Source of the DNA: Roridomyces roridus
Taxonomy: Eukaryota; Basidiomycota; Agaricomycetes; Agaricales; Mycenaceae
Length of the DNA stretch: 64,000 nt
Assembly (NCBI GenBank): GCA_029378245.1
Contig: JARKIF010000004.1
Coordinates: forward strand, 372,001 to 436,000
Direction of reading: 5' to 3'
Part shown: piece after piece, positions 11,357-22,414 of the stretch
Numbering within the stretch: position 1 is the first letter of the stretch
Layout of the letters: each line of letters starts with the position of its first letter
Position numbers and translations under genes: made by a program
The notes under the pieces: generated by a model
Seen by the model: the letters and a program-made list of their open reading frames with translations, nothing else
What the model was told of the DNA's origin: nothing
Databases searched by the model: none

Positions 11357-11970
11357 ATGCATCCCACTGGTGAGTATCGCCGATCCTCCCGCAGATATGT
11401 ATACTCAACGAGCATTTATTGCAGATCCCATATGCCTCCATGGCGCCGCCCCGCTGAATGCCAAGCCCGATACTGTGGCCAATAATCCGGAGGACTCAGA
11501 TGTGGGGGAGCCGGTGAGTTTTACTCTTTCTCATGTTGCGGGGTGGATTGAGGTCCGAGGGTCCTCTGGGCAACAGTGCCGCGAGTTCCGCGCTCGAGAG
11601 CGTTCGTGACGGTCCAGGTACGTGAGGGTGCAATGCGGCCGACCTTTTTCTTTTCTTTCTGATTTCCTCATCTCAGATCCGTCGGTCTCGATTTCCACGA
11701 CGTCTGTTCCGCGTTTCCGTTGCTCCCTCAGTTGTTGCCGACCCGGAGGATTTACCCTCTCTGTGCACACCGGGTGAGACTCACCCGCCCTTGGAAGCGA
11801 ACGAGATTCCTGATCGTCTTCTTCTAGATTCGTCTTCCGTATCCGACGAGGACTCGGAGGAGCTTGAAGAACCCCAACACGACTGGGACTCATGGGTGCA
11901 GAGACCGGATAAATATTGCAGCGTGCATATGCTGAGGTCAGTTTTGACTTGTCTAGTCCATAATGCATAG
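11357..11970 (+). CDS. Small four-exon protein of unknown function
   Basis: A consistent chain is 11357-11369, 11425-11513, 11677-11773 and 11828-11970, with good GT..AG borders (GTGAGT donors, TTGCAG, CTCAG and TCTAG acceptors) and an open frame. The predicted product is about 113 residues: a short head (MHPTDPICLHGAAPL), a basic middle, and an acidic tail (DSSSVSDEDSEELEEPQHDW) ending CSVHMLRS. No family is recognised. The third exon is the weakest, since another acceptor or frame is possible there. It lies directly behind the GTTGGAT cluster. Confidence 0.4.
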
Positions 11971-12490
11971 ATTGATTCCTTTCCCAGGGCTAGTCTCAAC
12001 GCCATCTCAGTGGTGGCAGGGACACAGGGTTGGTTGTACCACAGGAACAATAGAATGAGATTATGTATTATTACTTAGTTGAAATGTGGAATTGAAACTT
12101 GGGGTCGACAAATGTTCAACCTTGACATCAACCAGCTACAACTTGGAGAAGTGAGTGCTGTGCCATCGCGAGGGGACGAGGTTGGTATACGCGGAGGCGC
12201 GTCTCGTGCAGCTCGTGCTGGTCTAGCACCTATTGCACGACTCGTGCCTACGGCGCGTTCAACTTCGGCCCGACACTGACCTAACACTCACAGCAGGTCT
12301 CCCAACTTGTACCCACTGGACCAGGGTAGCTGCCTTGGAGGCCCCTCCAGATGCCCAAATGTAATGGATTTTGGGTAATTCATGAATCCAACTATCATGC
12401 ACTTCGATCCAACGAGCGAGCGACGGAAGTGGAATTCCTAATGCGGTACACATCAGCCTTTTAACCATCTGATTGCCGGGTTTTGGCGGT

Positions 12491-12514
12491 CGTGAGGTTG
12501 TGGACAACCTCACG
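12491..12514. repeat. Inverted repeat CGTGAGGTTGT
   Basis: CGTGAGGTTGT is followed after 2 bp by its exact reverse complement. GGTTGTGAGGTTGTGG words also occur near 12720-12736. The region 12050-13040 otherwise holds no recognisable gene. Confidence 0.7.
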
Positions 12515-12768
12515 AGTTCGAATCCAAATGAAGACCTTTAATTTTATCTTTCCACAATGTAATGGGGATCCATTAGAGTTCACAAAATGCATTGCAAAGA
12601 CTGTCCCTACATTTTTCACCAGCAGACTGACACTATCAGAGCCTCAACGGAAGAAATAGAAAAATGAAATGATGTGCTGATCGAGAGTCCAACAGTGGAC
12701 CTCGTGGCTTTTGGACATAAGGTTGTGAGGTTGTGGAAAATCGGCTGGTTGTCGCATTTTGGCAGAGG

Positions 12769-12792
12769 TTGTCAGGTCGTACGACCTGACAA
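12769..12792. repeat. 24-bp perfect palindrome
   Basis: TTGTCAGGTCGT is followed directly by its exact reverse complement. It could be an operator-like site or the trace of a mobile-element end; no gene abuts it. Confidence 0.75.
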
Positions 12793-13044
12793 TCAAACTG
12801 TTAAAAGTCTGATGCATATGTAAGCCTGCCCGCTTACCTACATTACATCAGTCACGTTACATCATCGTATCTTTACTCCGTCCTCGTTGTCTCTCGTCGC
12901 TACTCGAATATACCGTGGTCATATTGATCTTGGTGCGAGGTTTCCGCTCAGTGTTTCCTGGCCAGCCTCCAGGTTTCCAACATATCCGAATCCAACTAAT
13001 GTACAGCTGGATGTCTAATCCAACTATCCAACTACGATCCATAT

Positions 13045-13930
13045 GGCTCAGATTCAAACTGGGATCATCTGCTGAACCTTTGAACTAAGACCATATTCAT
13101 AGCAGAGGCACTGCATTGTGCTACCAAGTTCTTCGGTGGATTCATTTTTGGCTCGGTCTCCTGGGTCAGTTCGGGAGAGTGTTCGGACGCCGAGTTTGAA
13201 TGCTTACTTATCAGATCTAAGTTAGTTGCTCTTCTCGGAGGCAGGGGGGATATCTTGTCCTTTTTCGCTCTGACTCCTCAAACTTGTCAGGCGTAAGTAT
13301 CAAGTTGGAGAGGCGAGAAAGAAAAAAGCAAAGGAAGACACGAACTTGACCCGGACTCGAACCGGGATCATCTGCCTCCACCAAGTGCCAACGCAGCCCA
13401 TAACTCAGAGCAGAGGTACTGCATTATACCACCAAGTTCCTATGATTATCTGTATGTAGAACAACTCCTTTTTGTCCTTCTATAAATCCCACTTCATTAC
13501 TTCCGCTCGCTGCGTTCAAGAATCAATCCGAGACACATTGGGACATCCTTTCGTTACGCCTTTATACAAAATCATACCCTCGGAAAAAGTTGATTCAGTA
13601 GATGGCTAGATACTTGAATTCGAACCAGAAAAAGAGCGGTGTACACCGTGGGCAAACGAACTTGCCCTAGATTCGAACTGGGAGAATCTGTTGAATGTTG
13701 CTCGAAGACGAGCGATTCGGCTACCAAGTTCCTTGGTAGACTCATTTTTTGGTCAGTCTCGGGAGCTACATACTTCCCTTCCGAGCACTCATCGACGTGA
13801 AGTTGAACATGATTAGATACTTGAATTCGAAGCAGAAAAGGGGCAGTGGGCACAGCGAACTTGACCCGGATTCGAACTGGGATCATCTGCATTCAACAAG
13901 CACTACACGCTACCAAAGTTCTTCCAAATG
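13045..13930 (-). repeat. Array of tRNA-headed SINE-like units (left)
   Basis: Four units run on the minus strand (about 13045-13130, 13345-13440, 13570-13735 and 13770-13925). Each begins AACTTGGTGGTA..TGCAGTACC, continues through a CTCTGC..GCAGATGATC anticodon-arm-like part with a 20-35-bp insert, and has a CCCGGTTCGAGTCCGGG T-arm and a matching AAGTT acceptor end. The T-arm region resembles tRNA-Gln. A shared A/T-rich body follows. Order and spacing match the plus-strand array at 47990-48790 in inverted orientation. Confidence 0.7.
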
Positions 13931-14121
13931 TGTTCCGACCTGGGGAGTTTGAACACTTACACACAAGCTCCGCGGCAAGCAGTAGTTTCAATGTGCATGG
14001 CATGATGAGCGGAGTTGGAGTGGATTATGGTGGAGCGAAGGCATGCCTTGTTCGGTGTTAATGCGGTCGATGAGGTGGCATGTGTGTAAGGCTGTGACCC
14101 TTCTCCGTCCTCACTCCCACC

Positions 14122-16545
14122 ATGCAAGCAGACCGCGACCGGACTGGAGCGATTCCCACCTTTTTGCATGCTACTCACCCCATGAACGCAAAGATCGTCA
14201 AGGCCTTCGCACCGAGATCGGAAGAGATCCGCACCGCTCGACAATCCATGCTGCTAGGGTGTAGCAATTGTCGCAAGCGGGAGACGGACAAGAAATTTAA
14301 CCGCTGTGCGAAGGTTGGTCCAGTGATATCAGCGGTTCAGGTGCACTGCTAAATGGTTCTGTTCATTAGTGCAAAGAAGCCTGGTACTGTTCGAAGGAGG
14401 TATGTATCCCGTAAATACGCAGAGTGCATCTTCTCATGTTGGGAAACAACTTCAGTGCCAGAGGCAGCACTGGTAAGTGTCTACAAGATATTGAATTCAA
14501 ACTCCATAGACTGACTTTCTTACCTCAATTTCCAGGCCCGCTCACAAGGTGTTTTGCCGCGAAGTCGAGGGGTCGGGCATCCTCAAGCTCGTGACCACCT
14601 TTTTCGCCAACCGGGTTCTCAATGGATGTCTGCAAATTGCTCTGATCCAGCTCCTTGACCTTTTCGATAAAAAGCCCTCTGAGCCACCTCTGAGGGTTCA
14701 GATTGATGTTGGTATAGAGCCGGCAGAGCTGACCGACTTTATGTGCGTGTTCATGGGACAGGAGAGTCCGACTTCTCACGAGATGGCCCGGGGTGGCATG
14801 ATGCAAGTGAATACCATCACACCTCTGGATCCAATACCCAGCTCGGAGCTATCCTCTAGCCGCGCAGACACGTGGAGGACAGGGAAGGAGTTGAATGGAC
14901 CGGAACTCTGCTTCGGGATCATCGAGTTCTGCAACGGTGAAAGCGAGCATAGGATTCTTTTCCCGATGTCTAGACTCGAGACCAGTCTGTCTGTGATATG
15001 TCGATAGACAGACTGGTCGATCTGGGAGATGATCAAAGGGAGGCGCGGCTTGCCTTTTCGGGCGATTTCGGCATTGACCTCGTGACTGCTGCCAGCAATT
15101 GGCCAGCAAACGACCTCCCTTTCCCTTGCTCTCCCCAGCCTCGTGCGACTCAGCCCAGCGACTGGGCCCGCCAAAATCCTCCTCAAACTCACTGGAGACC
15201 ACTCTCAGAAATCCACGGCCCCACCCACAAGAGCAAGGCGAGCGCGACCAGCCCAAGACCAGCCACTCCATCCGCATTCGACCCACACCATAATCCTCAC
15301 CTCTTTGCGACTCCACGCCCGAATGGTCGCTGGTGCAGACATGCCGAGTCCGAACGTGAGGGCAGAACGGGCTTGAGATGGATGACTTTGGGTGGCCAAG
15401 GCCAGGTGAAGGTGCGTGCTCATTCTATCCGAGGCCGCTAACCACAGTACGCCCTCGCGAAGGCTACCTTTCCAAAGACCGCGTTGACGTCGCTCTCGCC
15501 GTGGCCTTCCACTCCATCCACCGGACCCACACTTCCCGCCACCTGGCTTCGCCCTACTCGCGCGTACTACCTCGCCTGCGCGCAGGCGGCCTGAACCGCA
15601 CATTGCGCGCCAATTCTCCTCTCCTTCCCACTCCCTATCGATGCCGCCGTCCCGGTTAAACAGTCCCACAACTCGGAGTCAAGATCGCCGAGTTCAGATC
15701 GCGAGTCAAGATGAGTCAAGATCGCGATCTTGACTCTTCGTTGCCGCTGCTTGCGTACTCCCTCGGAACGCCACCCGCCATCGGATGTCGAAATCGTACG
15801 CGTCTGCCTAGCCAGACAGCCTTCCTGTCTGGCTAGGCCCCGACCGCAGTGCTGGATTACCTTTCCGAGTCCTTCTTTCCCACTTTTCTTGTATTGTACC
15901 TTTGCTACCGCCAATTTATATTTGCACACCTGACTCCTAGTGTATTTGAGAGGGTCCCAGAGTATATACAACATGAATTCCAGCCAAATTCCAGCCTGCA
16001 GACGTCGCAATGAGTGGAAACGACGCATTCGGTGCGGGACACGTGACAATGCCGAAATCGCCCAAAAAGGCAAGCCGCGCCTCCCTTTGATCATTTCCCA
16101 GATCGACTGGTCTGTCTATCGACAAGTCATAGACAGACCAGCTCTGGTCTACCCGATGTCCATTCACCCGGCGGTGGTCGAAACGGCAAGGAAAGCAGAG
16201 CCAATGACAACGACTTCGGCGATAACAGGGCAAATCGCCACCGTACCATTTGATTTCGACCAATGCATCGAGTCAGTCAAATTTCTCGCATCTTCATTGC
16301 ATCTTCAACCAATATCACATCATGATTCCAGTTTCATCAACACGCACATCCGCGCGGACAAGAAAAATCAACTCCTTTTGCGCACGGCGTTACGACCCTC
16401 TGATCTTCAGGCTATTCGAGATGCGGCTGCGAACCGGAGTACGCGCTCCGCACAGGTCATTCGGACCAAGATGGCCAGGGATTCTCTATACCAGCCTGTG
16501 CATATTTCCGAGGATGGCACGACGACACGCATCAAGCTCGTGTAA
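14122..16545 (+). pseudogene. MYND zinc-finger protein gene split by a transposon
   Basis: Exons 14122-14313, 14370-14399, 14456-14472 and 14536 onward encode a MYND finger: CSNCRKRETDKKFNRCAKCK, then AWYCSKECQRQHWPAHK and FC, with the zinc-ligand Cys/His spacing of the family. Two micro-exons (30 and 17 nt) cut through the finger. The reading frame runs to HRILFPMS at 14970, where a 1,181-bp element is inserted. The frame resumes exactly after it (SIHPAVVETARKAEPM) and ends at 16545. Without the insertion the gene would encode about 325 residues. As it stands, translation stops inside the element at about 15007. MYND fingers usually mediate protein-protein contacts; the C-terminal region is unrecognised. 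This gene is in the left palindrome arm only. Confidence 0.8.
14971..16151. mobile_element. Mutator-like non-autonomous TIR element, 1,181 bp
   Basis: The ends are inverted repeats of about 106 bp starting TAGACYMGAG and including TGTCGATAGACAGAC and GATGATCAAAGGGAGGCGCG on the left, mirrored on the right. It is flanked by a perfect 9-bp direct repeat, CCCGATGTC, at 14962-14970 and 16152-16160. Long TIRs with a 9-bp target duplication are typical of the Mutator (MULE) superfamily. The interior has no recognisable transposase. It contains a 14-bp hairpin (GCCTAGCCAGACAG) at 15806-15838 and tandem GAGTCAAGAT words near 15675-15730. It interrupts the MYND gene. Confidence 0.88.
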
Positions 16546-17044
16546 CGGATGGATCACTGTGGATAGTTGTATATATATATTGTTTCTATCAGAAAATGTG
16601 CGAGCCACAAGAGGTAGTCTGGCTGGCCGCTGAATATTGAACCTGTCGGAGTCTTCGTACTGTATGTTTCGGCGGTAGTGAGATGCGGCAGTGGTGCCTG
16701 TGGCTGGATGCTAGATATTTGCAGGAAGTAGTAGTATGAAGGCCGACCATGGGCACTATTCAATTCCCAGATCCTGCCATTATGTAGTACCATCTTCCTC
16801 ACCGAAGGTACGTCAATGGTTCGAAGCTTTGAAATTTTGTTGACTGTAGGGCCATACAGGAAGCGACTAGAAGTCTTTGAGGATAGCTGGACTCGTACAG
16901 CGCAGATGCGTCCGGAGGGAGATCAAAGGTGTTCCGATATCACATCTGACTACCTCCACAGACAACTACTTACAGCCCGCCCCAACATCAGCTAGTCAAC
17001 TCCGCCACCGACGCGACTCCTCGAGAAGATCCACCGGAAGAATC

Positions 17045-18408
17045 TCATTTCGCGGCGCGCGGCCTACGCCATTGGTTCAGCGCCCTCTCCCGGGCCTCCG
17101 CGGATGCCAGGTGCGGAATAGTAAGCTTCCGCCGCAGGCCCTTGAGAAAACGTACAGGAAGAATACCATTCCGCGCACCACACCATGGATTTAGCGCCCT
17201 CTCCTCCGCGGATCCCAGCTCCCGAATATCAACATACTGCCTGCCCAGCTCCACACGCCAGACCTTGAGAACGCCTTCGTCCTGTTGCGCCTGAGCACGG
17301 TATTCGACTAAACTATGGAGAACGCGGGATGCCCAGTCGATCTTCTTCTGGCGCCAGGCGGAATGAGAAGCCCGGACAGAGAGCGTCTTGACGCCTTGGA
17401 GGACACCAGCTTTGTTCGTGTAGCCGACCAATATCTTGCGGCCTCCGAGAAGTAGGCTTTGCATTTCCCATTTGTCTCGGAGAACAGGGCGGAATCGACT
17501 GAGAGGTGTGAGCCGAACAGAGTAAGAGCATAGGAGAATATCTCACTCCGGTTCGGACGTCTTGATCTTGAGCTCTACGTAGTGCTCAGGCACGGGGTTT
17601 TGGACGTACTCAGCTTCAAAATAAATGAGGCGAGGAGAATTCATTTTCAAGTGGACGCACGTTTCACGCAATCGACATCTCCGACGAGCAACAGCTTGAG
17701 CGAGCCGATCTTCCGAACGACCGCCACCGAGAAGTGGGTCTGTAGGTTGACGGTTCCTCCGGATGGGCCTTGGGGAGTTTCAGACGAGCACAAGGTCTCG
17801 AAATTATACCTAGACCGGCGTTTCAGAGATGCATGTAGCGAGGGAATGTACTTACCCCCAGTAGGTCTGGGGATCGCGAATGCTCAGTACGCGGGAGGTC
17901 CCAATGTCGATATACCACTCTGGCGGACAGTGCGACTCGATGTAGAGAATCCCATTATGGAAAGAAACATTGAGGTGCATCTTCTTCCCAAGCATTATTC
18001 TGCAGACACGTTAATGCCAGTGGGAGTAAAGAATGAGAGATCTTACCTCTTCACAATCCCCGCCCATGTGATGACCTGCACATCCAGCAGCTGCTCGCTG
18101 TTCTTGGATTTGATGCACATAGCGAAGATGTCTTCGAGCCCCCTTGAAGTCTTGGTGCGCTGCTCATAAGTGAGCTGATCGTATCCAGACTTGAGATCGG
18201 CCTTGGCTGGTGGGTAGACAAAGTATCGCAGTGCCGCTGTGCTGTCGACTCGCAGTTGGCCGCCGCACAAGGAAGAGCAGGCCACTTGCTTCGGTTCACC
18301 AAGACGTGCAGGAAGAGGGCACTGCGGCGGATCAGAAGAGTCGATGAGGCGTCGAGTGGGTACATGGGAAGGGGACATGATGAGAGCGCGACAGGGCTCG
18401 GGCGTCAT
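17045..18408 (-). CDS. DXO/Rai1-family decapping-like protein, left copy
   Basis: Five or more minus-strand exons (18408-18047, 17999-17856, then 17810 downward to 17045). Family hallmarks are RYFVYPPAKADLKSGYDQL near the N-terminus, VITWAGIVKRIML, DPQTYWGYNFE, the acidic metal-site segment LLLVGDVDC, HYVELKIKTSEP, and KWEMQSLLLGGRKILVGY. These correspond to the GWNV/WGYKFE, ExD and ExK motifs of DXO/Rai1 enzymes, which remove aberrant 5' caps from RNA. The active-site Glu of the (E/D)VD motif appears as Asp here, so activity is not certain. The start MTPEPCR matches the right copy. The C-terminus runs about 60 residues longer than the right copy, through GAGAGGGCGCT-type repeats. Confidence 0.72.
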
Positions 18409-18836
18409 TTGGGATAAGCGACGCCCAATGGAGCCAAACGGCCTCCAGAGCCGACGGAGCCGTGTAAGCTGAAGCAAGTTGGTCGTGGTGGTACAAGTCC
18501 AAGAGAGGAGCATCTGCAAAGCATTTGATCCGCGCCATTCCTCCCGAGGTTTTCCAAGTTTGCACATCGACTGCGCTCACCATGAATGCTCTGAGCCCCG
18601 ACGCTACGATGAACTCTAATGCATACCCTTCTTCCTCCGCGACCCCGAATTCTGGTCTTTGCCGACAAGGCCGCCACGTCACGGTAGCCCCGCCATTGTG
18701 AAAATCGTCAGGCTTCACAAGTCTAAGCCTCACCACGCACCCTGAGGGCCATTAGCAAGAAGGTCATCCCAATATCGTACACTATGATACACCAATACAA
18801 CCCAGACGGAAACTACCTCATCTCAATCGTCACCTA

Positions 18837-19920
18837 TCACTCGTTGTCCAAGATCTTCACCGTCCTGCAGCGCTTGGCAGCCCTGCGAGGCGTCTGCTCT
18901 TTGTCCGTCTCCACCTCAGTCTCCACATCCGTCTCTACCTCCTCCCAGCGACGCTTCTGCCCACGAGATCCCGAATAATGCTCATAAAACGCACCCTCCC
19001 GCTTCAAGGGTTTGCGTCCGTATGGCTGACTGGTGTCCTCGTTCTCCTTGACGGGCGAGGTGGCGATAGTCGGGGTCTTGGGGGTCTTGGGACTCGCGGG
19101 TACGACATTGCCTTGGGCGAGGCGGAAGGGCGTGCGAGGCGGGACTGGGATGCTCAGTACGCCAGGCCTCTGCTGATGCTCCGTGGCTTGCTCGCTCTGC
19201 GTAGCGGTGGCAGACGGCTGCGTAATAGCAGACTCTGCGGTCGGGGTCGTTGATGGAGCGTCTGGGAGGTGGAGGAACACACGGCGTGCTGATTTCGACG
19301 ACTGAGCCCTGTCTGAGTCGGCTGCGGTGTTGTTCTCGCTACGACGGTGTTAGACGGATGAGGGAAGAGAGGAGTGGGTCAACTTACCTGGACGAGGCGC
19401 CGTTCTTTGCTGCGGTTCTAAGCTTCTCGGCGAGGCGGGTGGAATACCCGTGCGGTTTGGATTCCCTATCGGCCGCGGTCTTGGACTTGGCACTTCACGG
19501 ACGTCAGCAAGAAACAACGTGCGAGAGAAGAGTTGACGTACCCGACTCTGGCCTTCCCCTTGCCCTTCACGGTGATCGTTTCCTCGTCGTCCCTGTTCTT
19601 GGGGGCAGAGGTGCTGTGTTTCATGGTCAGCAATGTCGCGAATCCAGGAAGGAGGGTGGCACACCTCACACCGTTGACGTCAACCTTGGGTTCTTCGTTT
19701 ACATTCGTGGCGCAGGCGCTATGGTGGATGGTCAGCGACGCAAGACAGGTCGAAGCAAGTGAGTGGCATACCTCGCGTTCTTCTCGACTCTAATGTCCGA
19801 TTTGTCCAGATTTTTTGGCTCGTGCTGGTCATTGCGCTTGGTCCCCTCGGAAGAGGTGGCACTGAGCGCTTGGGATTGGGCTGGGACGACGCTAGCGCTT
19901 GGTTCGGTGATGTGGGTCAT
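18837..19920 (-). CDS. Gene B: acidic multi-exon protein, left copy
   Basis: Starts MTHITEPSASVVPAQ at 19920 and has about five exons, with phase-2 introns where resolved. Exon pieces include DLDKSDIRVEKNAR, SAPKNRDDEETITVKGKGKA, ADRESKPHGYSTRLAEKLR, and a long last exon with VPASPKTPKTPTIATSPVKE, the KEN tripeptide in SPVKENEDTSQP, and an acidic EVETDVETEVETDKEQ near the C-terminus before RRAAKRCRTVKILDNE. It is Ser/Pro/Lys-rich with SP/TP sites and basic clusters, suggesting a nuclear disordered protein. No known family. The right-arm homologue is at 44605-45676. This copy keeps a single frame across its last exon, which the right copy does not. Confidence 0.6.
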
Positions 19921-19959
19921 AATGCGAGACAAGTGGGTGGCAGAAGGAATGAATATGTA

Positions 19960-20035
19960 TGACCTTGTTTGGTGCGTCCTTAAAAACATGACCGTGCCAT
20001 TGTTCGTGCGGATGCCAATTTGGTAATTCCGAGGC
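19960..20035 (-). promoter_or_regulatory. Conserved promoter block of gene B, left
   Basis: Immediately upstream of B, the words CGAACAATGGCACGGTCATG and CACCAAACAAGGTCATAC occur in the same order as upstream of B on the right arm and, more diverged, upstream of both C genes. Conservation outside coding sequence in four places suggests a core promoter or 5' leader. Confidence 0.55.
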
Positions 20036-20104
20036 AGATTTCTCGAAGCAAAAGGAATAATCTCAATAGCATACACCCCCATAAGCACATCGTACAAAAC
20101 AAGA

Positions 20105-21016
20105 CTACCAACAGGTCGACTCGATCATGAACGCGCCATTCGACTTCACGCGGTGGACGACCCTGCAGTGCTGGATGCCTCTGAATTCACTGGCTTTGCT
20201 GGGCGCCACCGAGTCCTCGTCCGAATCCGTCTCTTCATCGCTCTCCTCCTCCTCCTCATACTCTCAGGCTGAACCATCGTCTCGAGCGTAATCGAGCCAT
20301 TCGACGTGACGCGCCTCATCACCCTGCAGCGGTTGACGCCTCCGGAGTCCTCGTCTGAATCCGTCTCCTCATCCTCCTCCTCCAGAACTTCCTCGTATAT
20401 GAGCGCCCCCTCGCGCTTCAACGTCTTGCGTCCGTCGGGAGCAGCTCCTCGGTGGCGTCACCTTCCTCCTTGACGGGCGAGGTAGCGATGGTGGGGCTCG
20501 CGGGGACTTTGGCCTGGGCGCGAGTGCGACGAAGAAGGGTGCGGGGCGGGGCTGGCTGGGAGGCTTGGTAAGTGCTAAAACGACTGGGTAAGAACGATGC
20601 AAATGGGTGGCATGTTATCGCATACCTCGCGCTCTCGCTGTCGGCCATGGGTGGGAAACCTTGCTTGACTTTCGCGGCGGAGACGGGGACTTTGGCCTGG
20701 CGCGAGTGCGACGAGGAGGGGTGCGGGACGGGGCTGGCTGGGAGGCTTGGTGAGTGCTACAACGACTGGGTCAGAACGATGCAAATGGGTGGCATGTTAT
20801 CGCATACCTCGCGCTCTCGCTGTCGGCCATGGGTGCGAATCCTGGCTTGACTTTCGCGGCGGAGATGCTGTGGGTGGCGGTCAGCGATGCAGGGCAGGGT
20901 CCAAGCCAGTGAGTGGCATACCTCGCAGCTCCGACGTTCTTCAGGTTCTTCTGCTGGTTGGCCCTCTTGGCTTGGGCGCGAGTGCGGACGCCAGTTGGGT
21001 TAGTGTTTCTCGACAT
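20105..21016 (-). pseudogene. Gene C: acidic multi-exon protein, left copy, rearranged
   Basis: Starts MSRNTNPTGVRTRAQAKR at 21016; exons end in phase-2 splits (GAAR, ESAR). Compared with the right copy (43705-44418) it carries an internal duplication of about 180 bp: 20546-20690 repeats 20725-20870. This creates a chimeric exon that begins like exon 3 and ends like exon 2. The chimeric exon has lost one base (GCGCCAGGCC against GCGCCCAGGCC), and a second frame break lies near 20265-20280, before the acidic EEEEESDEETDSDED tract. The end (VKSNGAFMIESTCW) is conserved but out of frame. Function unknown; probably no longer codes for the full protein. Confidence 0.6.
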
Positions 21017-21039
21017 TGTGCGGGGTAGGTTGTTGGTCA

Positions 21040-21150
21040 AGAGAGAGAGTTGTATAACCTTGTTTGGTGCGTTGGTCGAGTTTTTAAAGCATGACCGCGC
21101 CATTGTTCGTAGGGTCTCAAAATCCAATTTGGTAATCCCTCGACTATTGT
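21040..21150 (-). promoter_or_regulatory. Conserved promoter block of gene C, left
   Basis: Contains ACGAACAATGGCGCGGTCAT and CACCAAACAAGGTTATAC words shared with the block upstream of C on the right arm and with both B promoters. Confidence 0.5.
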
Positions 21151-21269
21151 TCGTCAAGCCTATTGGGCCATCGACAACTTGTATGTACAGATTCAATTCG
21201 TGCATAAATCCATAAACTCATAAATCATAACATCCAACAGGTACGCCTGAAAGCAAAGCATAGATCTCT

Positions 21270-22414
21270 TCAAATCCCGACTTCAACGAACCTCGACCGT
21301 GCCTCCATCGTTGTGCCACTCGCCCTCGCTGGACTATAAGCCACTACCCCACCTCTCGAGTCTCTGGCGACCACGTGCGAAATCGCAGCCCATGTACTCT
21401 TCAAACTCGGCGTCTCGTCCAAATCCAATTGCAACTCGGGCCCGCGAGGACGAGGAGAAGGGGAATCTCGGGCCTCGCTCAGAGCCTTAACCGTGCCTGT
21501 GCCCCAAGAGCGGTTTGATTTCCTCGCCAGTTTCTGCGTAGAGAGCTTGGGTGATCGTGCGGACTGAGGGAAGCGACTCTGCTGTTCCCAGTTCGGACAC
21601 TGATGCTGCTGAAGACGGGCTGGCACTGACGCATGTGGCTCGGGAGTCCGTGTCCGAGACCTGCGTATCTCGAGCGCCGGTTATCGTGTATGGGTTTGCC
21701 TGTAGGGAGGACCGTGCTAGGTCGTTCTCGATGTTGGCCAGGGTCGTAACCCAGTATCCTAGCCATGGAAGGTCGTTTTCCGAACGACCCGAGTCCAGTA
21801 GCTGCAGTTGTGGACGACCGCGGCAAGGTGGAGCCTGGGACTGCGAAGAGCAGCCTCAGGCCGAGACCGACACCCACCAGTGGGGTTATATTGCGGCTCG
21901 ACGACTGGACTTGCGTTGCGTCCGAGTCACTGCTACTCCAGCCTCCGGAAACGGATTCGGAGTCGTCGCTGGAGGAAGGCGAAGGGGGTAGGCCTTCGTA
22001 GATCGCCTGCCATGCAAAGTGTTCGTGAATTCGGACGATTCGCAAATAGGAAGTTGTACTTACATGTATCATTTGCGAATCGACTGTACTAGGACTCGTA
22101 CAAGGCGACAACCCGCCATCTTCTGCCACAGACTCTGTATCAGTGAACCCAGACTGTGCGGGTACTCTGAGTGCCGCTTTCAGCCTTTCTTGGATAGCTG
22201 CGAAACGGCTGGAATGGGAGATGATGTCGGGGAGTCGAGGTGTTGCTGAGGGTATGGTTGGCTCCGGGATTGGCTCGCATACAAGCTCCGAATCGCTTTC
22301 TTGAGGGTACGAATTGGAGGTTCGCATGCTGAGCGTCGGAGACGGGTTCTGCTCCTGGGCGGGCGAAGTGGATCTAGAAGGACTCGCCGTGGCAGAGGCG
22401 GACTGGGAGGACAT
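21270..22414 (-). pseudogene. Family-D gene, left copy, frameshifted
   Basis: Start MSSQSASATASPSRS at 22414; blocks LPDIISHSSRFAAIQERLKA, SGFTDTES, an intron after DSQMIH, YEGLPPSPSSSDDSES, RYAGLGHGLPSHMRQ. Near 21568 an extra C (TTCCCTCAGT against TTCCTCAGT in the right copy) shifts the frame, giving a stop near 21479. The true ending (PELQLDLDE, LKSTWAAISH, SRFVEVGI) continues in another frame to 21270, so at least two frame changes are present. The intact homologue is at 42005-43168. Function unknown. Confidence 0.65.

Noticed and set aside
15205..15669. Long open frames inside the Mutator-like element on both strands
   Set aside because: GC-rich frames without any transposase motif or intron structure; the TIR/TSD structure explains the region.
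18410..18780. An extra N-terminal exon of the DXO-like gene (frame with EEEGYALEF)
   Set aside because: The frame differs between arms by an indel near GAAGTTCATCG, so it is probably 5' leader sequence and not coding.
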